Below the pieces are notes generated by a model, which saw only the letters and a program-made list of their open reading frames with translations, was not told where the DNA came from and made no database searches. Of a DNA stretch of 23,323 nucleotides, positions 17,524 through 23,323 are shown in pieces. The DNA comes from UBA1731 sp964567665 (lineage in GTDB: Bacteria > Verrucomicrobiota > Kiritimatiellia > RFP12 > UBA1067), in assembly GCA_964567665.1 (NCBI GenBank), contig CAZMNN010000039.1, positions 1 to 23,323 of the forward strand. Direction: 5' to 3'. Each line of letters opens with the position of its first letter. The stretch's first letter is position 1. Position numbers and translations under genes: made by a program.

Positions 17524-18138
17524 TTACGATCCTGGATGGCAGGGCTTGCCGCCAGCCTTGCAGAGCGGACATTCGGACGGTTCCCACGTCACGGGCGTCA
17601 TCTGCACGAGCGAAAACATCGGAATCCTGCCGAACTTGACCTTGCCGGAACTGCGGTCAACGAGAACGACGACCCCGGCCACCTTCGCGCCGGCCGCCTT
17701 CACAAGATCGATCGTCTCCTGCACACGCCCGCCCTTTGTGACCACATCCTCCGCGACAACGTACCGTTCACCCTTCTTGAGAGCGAACCTGCGCATGGCA
17801 AGCTTCGTGAGCGGCTTGCCGGCAGCGTCTTTGCTGTCGCCATCCTGAACCTTCTCGGCGAACACGCACTTGACGTTAAGCGCACGCGCCACCTCGTGCC
17901 CGACGAGTATGCCGCCGACGGCAGGGGATATCACACCGTCGATCCTCTTGCCGAGCTTGCCGCTCTTGACTGCGCGGGACGTAACCTCCTTGCAGAGCTT
18001 CTCCGCAATCCTGGGATAGCGCAGCACGTTGGCGCACTGGAAATAGCGGTCTGAATGGAGTTTCGAGCGCAGCTCGAAATGTCCGGAGAGGAGCGCACCC
18101 GTCTCCTCAAAATACTTCATAACCTGTTTTTCTGTCAT
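17524..18138 (-). CDS. pyrE: Orotate phosphoribosyltransferase
   Basis: 204 residues; converts orotate and PRPP to orotidine 5'-phosphate in pyrimidine synthesis. The PRPP-binding motif VVAEDVVTKGG spans 127-137. FELRSKLHSDRYFQC (21-35) and DGVISPAVGGILVG (67-80) are also typical of the family. The C-terminus ends in CPLC with C200 nearby (CPLCKAGGKPCHPGS), a tail seen in one PyrE subfamily. AAGGAG lies 8 nt upstream of the start, which overlaps the stop of the preceding gene by 4 nt. It sits between an envelope block and a nucleotide-sugar block; UMP supply for UDP-sugars is a plausible link. Confidence 0.95.
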   Translation of the reverse strand: MTEKQVMKYFEETGALLSGHFELRSKLHSDRYFQCANVLRYPRIAEKLCKEVTSRAVKSGKLGKRIDGVISPAVGGILVGHEVARALNVKCVFAEKVQDGDSKDAAGKPLTKLAMRRFALKKGERYVVAEDVVTKGGRVQETIDLVKAAGAKVAGVVVLVDRSSGKVKFGRIPMFSLVQMTPVTWEPSECPLCKAGGKPCHPGS

Positions 18139-18644
18139 TGCATTATCTCCTTGAGTACTGTGGAATTTTCTGCGGAAAGCATATCATCCCGGCTGAACGC
18201 CTCCGGCATCGCAGACGGACTGCGCACACCGGTGCCCGTTTTCCCGGATTGCGCCCGGACGGCAAACGCCGCCACGTCGCACCCCATCGTAAACGGCAGA
18301 AGCGAATACGCCTCTGCGCCTGGTGGCGGCAGACTGGAGGACGACGGCATGGTGTCGTCCGGAAGGCACGCCACCACCTTGGGCATCGTTTCGTCAAGCA
18401 GCGCTATGCCGGAATCGAGACGCCCTATCGCCGGACGGCTCCGCGCATCCCTGCGCACCTGCCATGGAGTACGCACCGCATCAAGGCAGGCCGCATTCAC
18501 GTCAGGCGAGAGCGACACGAAAGACGCAAAAGGCCTCGTCCTCTCACTTGCGGCCGCGAAGGCCAAAGGAACATTGTGCGGGAAGCGTGTGGCAAGGAAC
18601 GCAAACACGACGAAGAGCAGAACTATGTAGATCGCATCACGCAT
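18135..18644 (-). CDS. Unknown membrane-anchored protein in the ExbB/ExbD block
   Basis: 169 residues, not recognised. One hydrophobic N-terminal helix (about residues 4-19, AIYIVLLFVVFAFLAT) is followed by a mostly polar region with no membrane segment, suggesting a single-pass protein facing the periplasm. The remainder contains a Pro/Ser stretch (MPSSSSLPPPGAEAY) and a hydrophobic patch LLPFTMGCDVAAFAV. It starts directly at the ExbD-like stop (TGATG, 1-nt overlap) and overlaps pyrE by 4 nt. Position suggests it works with the ExbB/ExbD-like pair, where TonB- or TolA-like partners are often encoded, but I see no TonB or TolA domain. Confidence 0.75.
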   Translation of the reverse strand: MRDAIYIVLLFVVFAFLATRFPHNVPLAFAAASERTRPFASFVSLSPDVNAACLDAVRTPWQVRRDARSRPAIGRLDSGIALLDETMPKVVACLPDDTMPSSSSLPPPGAEAYSLLPFTMGCDVAAFAVRAQSGKTGTGVRSPSAMPEAFSRDDMLSAENSTVLKEIMQ

Positions 18645-19066
18645 CAGTCATGCTTCTCCGCGAGCTGGACGTTGACGATCCGCGCCCCCTTGGCTATCGA
18701 CATTACGCGCATGAGATCGCCGGACGGCACCCGCCTGTCCGAAAGAAGCGTCAGCGTTCCGCATCTCGTCTCCGAAGCGCGGTCGTCAAGACGGTTCGAA
18801 AATTCCTCGACGCTCGCCGGATCGGAAAGCACGTACCGCGCATCGTCAAAAAACACGAGTGTTCCTTCGGACTGTGCGCCGCCGGGCATGAGCAGCGCAA
18901 CAAGTCCGGTCTGTGCCGAGTCCGCTACGTCCGAAGCGGGAAGTTCCATGGACACCGCCGGCGCCGGCGCAAGAGTGCCGTAGAGAAACGACATCATCAC
19001 CATGACAAGCACGAGCGTAAGCCATGGCGCAATCTGCACAAGATATCTGAACCACACCATGTTCAT
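18644..19066 (-). CDS. ExbD/TolR-like protein lacking the membrane Asp
   Basis: 140 residues with the ExbD/TolR plan: one N-terminal membrane helix (about 13-31) and a C-terminal periplasmic domain (about 100-140, GTLTLLSDRRVPSGDLMRVM then ARIVNVQLA). In ExbD, TolR and MotB the helix begins with P-x-x-D, and the Asp carries protons. Here the matching stretch is P14-W-L-T17, so the Asp is replaced by Thr. The codon on the minus strand reads ACG. The start overlaps the ExbB-like stop (ATGA). Membership of the family is clear from the periplasmic domain and the neighbour, but coupling to the proton motive force is doubtful. Confidence 0.85.
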   Translation of the reverse strand: MNMVWFRYLVQIAPWLTLVLVMVMMSFLYGTLAPAPAVSMELPASDVADSAQTGLVALLMPGGAQSEGTLVFFDDARYVLSDPASVEEFSNRLDDRASETRCGTLTLLSDRRVPSGDLMRVMSIAKGARIVNVQLAEKHD

Positions 19067-19671
19067 GCGGACGTCTCCGTCAGCCTCGCGACAATGTCCC
19101 GTACCGTCGCGTCAAGATCGGCGGCAAGATGCTCAAGCCGCGCCCTGAGAAGGGCATACAGCACGTACACGAACACGGAGACAAGCAGACCTGCGGCGGC
19201 GCAGGCCAGCGCTGGACCCATGAGAGGAACAAGATCGGCGCGTGTCGCCAGAGCCTTTCCGGAAACCGCCGCCAATGCGCGGGCGAATCCAACCATTGTG
19301 CCAAACAGCCCCAGGAGCGGCGATATCTGCGCAACCGTCTGCAGCACCGACAGGCGACGCGAAAAGCGGCGGGCTTCTGTACGCGCAGCGACTTCGGCGG
19401 CCTCCCTTATCGCGGCGGCGGACTCGTGCCTCCGGCGAATGGCGGCCGCAACGACACGTGCGACGGGCGTGGGCGTCTCGTCGCATATCGCCAGAGCCTC
19501 GCGGTCGTTCTCCTTCGCCACAAGATTGTCCACGCCGGCCATGAAATCCACATACACCACGTGCGCCCGCCTCAGGTCGATGAACCGCATGAAAAATATG
19601 CCGGCCGAAACAAGTCCCACAATCGCTATCGTCCACAGCACCGGACCGCCTGAAAGCATTACGGATATCAC
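19063..19671 (-). CDS. ExbB/TolQ-like membrane protein
   Basis: 202 residues with three predicted membrane helices (about 10-30, 112-135 and 150-175) and the family motif SPLLGLFGTMVGF (117-129). The TM2 Thr of GLFGT is kept (T125). In TM3, TolQ has EALIATAIGL and its Thr lines the proton path; here the stretch is PALACAAAGL, so that Thr is Ala. The start is GTG, overlapping the TPR gene stop (GTGA), with GGAAGGG upstream. With the ExbD-like gene it would form a stator-type inner-membrane complex. Confidence 0.88.
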   Translation of the reverse strand: MISVMLSGGPVLWTIAIVGLVSAGIFFMRFIDLRRAHVVYVDFMAGVDNLVAKENDREALAICDETPTPVARVVAAAIRRRHESAAAIREAAEVAARTEARRFSRRLSVLQTVAQISPLLGLFGTMVGFARALAAVSGKALATRADLVPLMGPALACAAAGLLVSVFVYVLYALLRARLEHLAADLDATVRDIVARLTETSA

Positions 19672-21890
19672 CTTGCACCACCCTTCCTTTTTAGCGCCGC
19701 GATGCGCCGCTGCGCCTCGCGTGAAGCCGGCACGTCAGCAGCCGCCACACGCTCAAGCATTGCGATTGCGGCATTGGCGTTGTCTTCGGAGTCGTAATGA
19801 TCCGCAAGCGCAAACGCCGCGCGAACGAAGAACGTACGCGCCACTTCGCCGAACAGCATTCCCTTCGCACATCCCTCCGAATAGGCAAGCACCACGTTTC
19901 TGTAGTACTGCTCCATGGCCTTGTCCGTGTTGCGAAGCTTCTCCATTGCGCGTCCGACCTTGAACGCAACCTCGATCTTCCGGTCGGGAGAAAGGGCGTT
20001 GCCGTCCGGAAGCGCCCGGTACGCCGATATCGCCTCTGCGTAGCAGTTCGTGTCTCCTGCCCCCATGGCGTACAGCGCGTCCGCCTTCAGCACAGACGCC
20101 TTGACCGCATTGGGGCTGCCAGGAGTCTGCGTTGCGGCGCGGTTGAACAGCTGCGCCGCCTCCGCATATCTTCCAAGCTCCATCAAGGCCTCTCCCTGAA
20201 CAAGCAGCGCTTCAGCAAAGAACGCACGGTTCGTTCCGGATTCGCCGGCCGCCTTCGTCGCAAGCTCCACAGCCTTGGAATAGTCCATCAGCGCGGATGA
20301 ACAGCGCGCCGCCCAAAGAAGCGCGGATGACGCATTTGCGCCGCCGGGACGGCGGGACGCATACGTCTCGAAATACGAACGCGCATCTTCGTACCTCCCG
20401 TGGTTGTACTCGTATTTTGCGCACCACAGCATCAGATCGGTGCGCAGTTCCTCGCTTTTCGTAGACGCCATGAGGGATGCCGCAGTGGCCTTCGCGTCAA
20501 CGTCCATCCCCGCTCCGTAAAGGCACAGCGCCTCAAGGAAACGCATCTCGTCCGAAAGTTCCGGATTGCGCTTCGCCACGATTCCGAAATCTTTGGCCGC
20601 CTCACCAAAGCGGTACCCCCTGTAGCAGGCGCGTCCTCTTCCGAGATACGCCTCCGTAATGTCCACCTCGGCAAGACCATTGGACGCTATCAGGCCGTCG
20701 TACCGTTCAATCGCAACTCCGATGCGCCCTCTCCTTGCATCGATCGACGCAAGCCGCAGCCCCGCCTTCTCCCCCCAAAGGCCGCCCTTCTTCTCAAGCT
20801 CTCCGTAGATCCTCTCGGCGCGTTCCGTCTCGCCGGCGCGTTCAAGCGCATCAGCCTCAGAAAAGCGCATCCGTCCAGCATTCGCGCCGCCAAATCCGGC
20901 CGCCCTTCCGTATGCCTCTGCCGCCTCCGCGTAATGTCCGTCCGCAAGGAACGCCTCCGCCTGTCCAAATGCAGCAGACGCCTTCATCTCCTCATTCGTT
21001 GCGGACTGCTCCGCCCGCGAAAACGCCCCGATGGCCTCTGAATGGCGTCCAAGCATGAACAGCGCCCTGCCTCGGCGGCTGAGAACTCCGAAATCGGTTG
21101 CGGCGGATGGATCTATCTCAAGGTAGCGGCGGTATTCGTCATCCGCACCGGCGGCATCCCCAAGGGCAAGAAGCTTGTCCGCAAAGATCCGTGCAGACTG
21201 CACCGATACGCGCTCTCCCGGATTCGCGCGCAGGAGCGAGCGCACTCGTGCAACGCCAGCCGTGCGCAGGGACTCTTCCGCCATCTCTGCGAAACCAAGC
21301 AGATACCCTGCGCGTAGCCGGGATTCGCCGTTTGAGCCATGTTCCGCAACCGGACGCAAGATCGCACATGCCTCCGCGTTCTTGCCCGCCTCTGACAGCA
21401 GTTCGCCCTTGAGAAGCATCGCATCCTCTACCGCCGGTCCGGTCTTGCCCTCAAGCGTCTCCGAGGAAATGAGCGCAAGCGCATCGGAACGTCTGCCCGT
21501 CTCCGCAAGCATGTACGCCCTGAGGAACTTCACCGGCAAGGCAAGACCCGAATCGGAAAACGGTTCCTTCAGCGTACCGATCGCTGCGGCAAAATCATTC
21601 GCCCGCACCTGGGAACGCGCCCGCCAGAAGCGGAAGCGTTCACCGGTCTCATCGGCCCACGCGGAAAGCCGCCTGTCTATCTCCGCATCATTTCCGAGAT
21701 GTGCCAAAGCTTCAAGCGACACAAGCCGCGCATCCGTCCGCTCAGCCGCATTCTCTGCGGCGGCATCCGCCGCAGAAAGAGCCGTACCCCACACGCCGTC
21801 TTTCAGCGCCTGCCGTGCGACATCCAGGTCTCCGGCGGCAACGACTGCCGCAGAGACAAGGCAAAGCACGGCTGCGACGGGCAAACTCAC
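19668..21890 (-). CDS. Large exported tetratricopeptide-repeat protein
   Basis: 740 residues. The N-terminus is hydrophobic (residues 1-19, MSLPVAAVLCLVSAAVVAA) and looks like a signal peptide, though with no basic residue before the core. Helical repeats of TPR type fill nearly all the rest, for example YRRYLEIDPSAATDFGVL, EAAEAYGRAAGFGG, EAAQLFNRAATQTPGS and AMEQYYRNVVLAYSEG. TPR proteins are scaffolds; CpoB/YbgF in Tol-Pal systems is a much smaller functional analogue. The start is GTG, overlapping the era stop (GTGA), with AAGGGAG upstream. It overlaps the ExbB-like gene by 4 nt, so it is probably the periplasmic partner of that complex. Confidence 0.85.
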   Translation of the reverse strand: MSLPVAAVLCLVSAAVVAAGDLDVARQALKDGVWGTALSAADAAAENAAERTDARLVSLEALAHLGNDAEIDRRLSAWADETGERFRFWRARSQVRANDFAAAIGTLKEPFSDSGLALPVKFLRAYMLAETGRRSDALALISSETLEGKTGPAVEDAMLLKGELLSEAGKNAEACAILRPVAEHGSNGESRLRAGYLLGFAEMAEESLRTAGVARVRSLLRANPGERVSVQSARIFADKLLALGDAAGADDEYRRYLEIDPSAATDFGVLSRRGRALFMLGRHSEAIGAFSRAEQSATNEEMKASAAFGQAEAFLADGHYAEAAEAYGRAAGFGGANAGRMRFSEADALERAGETERAERIYGELEKKGGLWGEKAGLRLASIDARRGRIGVAIERYDGLIASNGLAEVDITEAYLGRGRACYRGYRFGEAAKDFGIVAKRNPELSDEMRFLEALCLYGAGMDVDAKATAASLMASTKSEELRTDLMLWCAKYEYNHGRYEDARSYFETYASRRPGGANASSALLWAARCSSALMDYSKAVELATKAAGESGTNRAFFAEALLVQGEALMELGRYAEAAQLFNRAATQTPGSPNAVKASVLKADALYAMGAGDTNCYAEAISAYRALPDGNALSPDRKIEVAFKVGRAMEKLRNTDKAMEQYYRNVVLAYSEGCAKGMLFGEVARTFFVRAAFALADHYDSEDNANAAIAMLERVAAADVPASREAQRRIAALKRKGGAR

Positions 21891-22813
21891 ACCAACGCTC
21901 CCTTGTACCCCATTTCAGAAAGCAGCCTGTCGTTCTTCATCCAGTTCTGCTCGACCTTAACCCACAGTTCAAGGCGCACCTTCACTCCAAACATGTCTGA
22001 AAGCTCCGGCTCGGCGGCCTTCCGTGCATACTTGAGCGTCCTGCCGCCGGATCCGATTACCATACCCTTCTGCGACGGCTTGTTTACGTAGATTGCGACG
22101 TTCACGTCCCAGACGCCGTTTCTCTCCGCAATGTCTTTGACGGCCACGCCGATCTCGTGCGGAATCTCCTGAAAGAGCCGCGCAAGCAGCTTTTCACGCA
22201 CGACATCCGCAATGGCAAGCTTGCGCGGGTAGTCCGTCACTATGTCATCATCGAAAAGCGCCGGACCAGGCTCGGCCATGCCGTACAGCGCATCGGCGAG
22301 AACGGCAAGCCCCTCGCCCGTCTTCGCGGAAACCTTCACCCATGTCGGGGACACTTCGCAGTCTCCGTGCGCCGCAGCCCAGCTGTCGTGGTACATGGTT
22401 TCGAAGAACGGGCTTTTGTCACACTGGTTCAGGACAAATACGCACTTTTCCGGCTTCTCGCGTACTACACGCGCCATCCATCCCTCATCCTCCATCTGTG
22501 GCGCGTTTGAAGCGTCAAAGACAAGACAGAGTATGTCCGTCCCCGCACTTGATGCCCTGGCCATGCCGTTGAGCAGACGTCCAAGCGGCCCCTCCGCCTT
22601 GTGAAGTCCGGGAGTATCGACAAGCACCAGCTGCCCACGCGGATCGGAGACAATGCCGCGCACCGTGTTGCGCGTCGTCTGCTCGACGGGGGACACAATA
22701 GACACCTTCTCTCCGACAAGGGCGTTGACAAGCGTCGATTTGCCGGCATTTGTCCTGCCGACAACGCCCACTATCGCCGCCTTTTTCTCACAGTTCTCTT
22801 CTCTGCTGCCCAT
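21887..22813 (-). CDS. era: GTPase Era
   Basis: 308 residues; GTPase that binds 16S rRNA near its 3' end during small-subunit assembly. G1 is GRTNAGKS (19-26), G3 DTPG (66-69), G5 SAK (162-164). A C-terminal KH domain carries VIGSGGRTLKYA (252-263). The G4 motif is NQCD (129-132) instead of the usual NKxD. The ATG at 22813 is the only in-frame start consistent with the promoter; GGAG lies about 15 nt upstream, which is long spacing. It is the first gene of the run that continues to pgpA and overlaps the TPR gene by 4 nt. Confidence 0.95.
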   Translation of the reverse strand: MGSREENCEKKAAIVGVVGRTNAGKSTLVNALVGEKVSIVSPVEQTTRNTVRGIVSDPRGQLVLVDTPGLHKAEGPLGRLLNGMARASSAGTDILCLVFDASNAPQMEDEGWMARVVREKPEKCVFVLNQCDKSPFFETMYHDSWAAAHGDCEVSPTWVKVSAKTGEGLAVLADALYGMAEPGPALFDDDIVTDYPRKLAIADVVREKLLARLFQEIPHEIGVAVKDIAERNGVWDVNVAIYVNKPSQKGMVIGSGGRTLKYARKAAEPELSDMFGVKVRLELWVKVEQNWMKNDRLLSEMGYKGALV

Positions 22814-22843
22814 AGGCCGTCACCATTCTCCAAAACGTTGGCG

Positions 22844-22852
22844 ATTATAGCA
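22844..22852 (-). promoter_or_regulatory. Extended -10 promoter of the era operon
   Basis: TGCTATAAT on the minus strand: a perfect TATAAT (22844-22849) with the TGn extension. No good -35 is found; that position falls in the acpP terminator hairpin. The predicted start near 22837 leaves a leader of about 24 nt before era. Confidence 0.65.
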
Positions 22853-22853
22853 C

Positions 22854-22890
22854 AAAAAAGAGACCTGCGCGGAGTGCGCGGCCTCTTTTT
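22854..22890 (-). terminator. Intrinsic terminator of acpP, symmetric
   Basis: A hairpin with outer stem AAAAAGAG (22855-22862) pairing CTCTTTTT (22883-22890), one A-C mismatch, then CC/GG and GCGC/GCGC with a bulged T, around a 5-nt loop. On the minus strand it ends in a run of six T. The A and T tracts make it look bidirectional, but no plus-strand gene needs it. Confidence 0.85.
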
Positions 22891-22918
22891 CGCCCTTGCT
22901 GCTCAAGGATTTTGGCGG

Positions 22919-23176
22919 TTACGCCTGAGCGCCGTCACCATATCCCTTGGATGTGAGATACTCGATGACCTTGCCAACCGTGGTGAGCTTTTCAGCGTCC
23001 TCTTCGGGGATCGCCGCGCCGAATTCCTCTTCAAACGCCATAATGAGTTCGACGGAATCGAGGGAGTCTGCGCCGAGATCGTCGATGAACGACGCTTCGG
23101 ACGTCACCTGCTCAGCATTGACGCCGAGCTGATCCACGATAATCTCTCTGACGCGATCTTCAAGTTTACCTGCCAT
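22919..23176 (-). CDS. acpP: Acyl carrier protein
   Basis: 85 residues; carries acyl chains on a 4'-phosphopantetheine arm in fatty acid synthesis. The attachment site is S38 in DLGADSLDSVELIMAFEEEF, the hallmark of AcpP. The protein is acidic as expected. The start at 23176 is chosen because an upstream in-frame ATG at 23221 lies before the predicted transcription start, and AGGAG lies between promoter and 23176. It is flanked by its own promoter and terminator, so it is probably monocistronic. Confidence 0.97.
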   Translation of the reverse strand: MAGKLEDRVREIIVDQLGVNAEQVTSEASFIDDLGADSLDSVELIMAFEEEFGAAIPEEDAEKLTTVGKVIEYLTSKGYGDGAQA

Positions 23177-23211
23177 AGTCTTTAAGTCTCCTTTTTGTTG
23201 GAACGCCTTGT

Positions 23212-23240
23212 AAGATACCAAATCCCCATCTTGAAATCAA
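23212..23240 (-). promoter_or_regulatory. Promoter of acpP
   Basis: TTGATT (23235-23240) and TATCTT (23212-23217) on the minus strand, 17 nt apart, with TGG before the -10 (extended -10). The predicted start near 23205 lies upstream of the AAGGAG at about 23190 and the ATG at 23176. Confidence 0.8.
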
Positions 23241-23263
23241 GCGAAATTGTTGTCTGCCCAAGA

Positions 23264-23323
23264 CTACCTGTGGTAGTAGGCCACGCTGTCCGGCGGACGA
23301 ATGTCCGTCAACGTGCCGACGTA
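23264..23323 (-). CDS. 3' end of an unknown gene, 5' part outside window
   Basis: One minus-strand frame reads YVGTLTDIRPPDSVAYYHR and then TAG at 23264. It would be the C-terminus of a gene upstream of acpP. Nineteen residues are too few to assign a family. Another frame is also open here, so the assignment is tentative. Confidence 0.4.
   Translation of the reverse strand, partial: YVGTLTDIRPPDSVAYYHR

Noticed and set aside
18323..19963. Plus-strand open frame of 546 codons
   Set aside because: Crosses the ends of four minus-strand genes joined by tidy overlaps; no domain seen.

Overview
All recognisable genes in this window lie on the minus strand, so transcription runs from high to low coordinates. 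The DNA is GC-rich (about 60% by eye). The gene set (acpP, era, pyrE, pgpA, metG, pcnB, pheT, tRNA-Thr and tuf, with ExbB/ExbD and tetratricopeptide proteins) is bacterial. The protein flavour and the NADH-linked flavin complex suggest an anaerobic member of the PVC group, perhaps Kiritimatiellota, Lentisphaerota or Verrucomicrobiota. That placement is an inference; no rRNA gene is present.

Layout in transcription order. (1) 23323-22919: the last codons of an unknown gene, then acpP with its own promoter and an intrinsic terminator. (2) 22852-13926: an extended -10 promoter just past that terminator starts a tightly packed ten-gene run: era, a large exported TPR protein, an ExbB-like protein, an ExbD-like protein, an unknown membrane-anchored protein, pyrE, a compact CapD/WbpM-like UDP-sugar dehydratase, a compact GalU-like nucleotidylyltransferase, a glucuronokinase-like GHMP kinase, and pgpA. 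Most junctions are overlaps of 1-20 nt or gaps of 15 nt or less. (3) 13873-1420: a second promoter starts a NuoE/NuoF/NfnB-like flavin complex (no hydrogenase or membrane subunits), followed by metG, pcnB, a YfgM-like TPR membrane protein, a C2H2 zinc-finger protein and pheT. (4) 1409-1250: a structured RNA that fits 6S RNA. (5) 1220-1: a strong promoter, tRNA-Thr(GGT) and the 5' 346 codons of tuf, which runs off the window.

How the genes work together: the window mixes translation and RNA functions (era, metG, pheT, tRNA-Thr, tuf, pcnB, 6S RNA) with envelope functions (acpP, pgpA, a nucleotide-sugar block, the ExbB/ExbD/TPR block) and redox balancing. The points most worth following are: an ExbB/ExbD pair that has lost the residues normally needed for proton flow; a StnABC-like candidate electron-bifurcating transhydrogenase; a plant-type glucuronokinase homologue next to a matching nucleotidylyltransferase; a bacterial C2H2 zinc-finger protein with a basic disordered arm, coupled to pheT; and the 6S RNA candidate.
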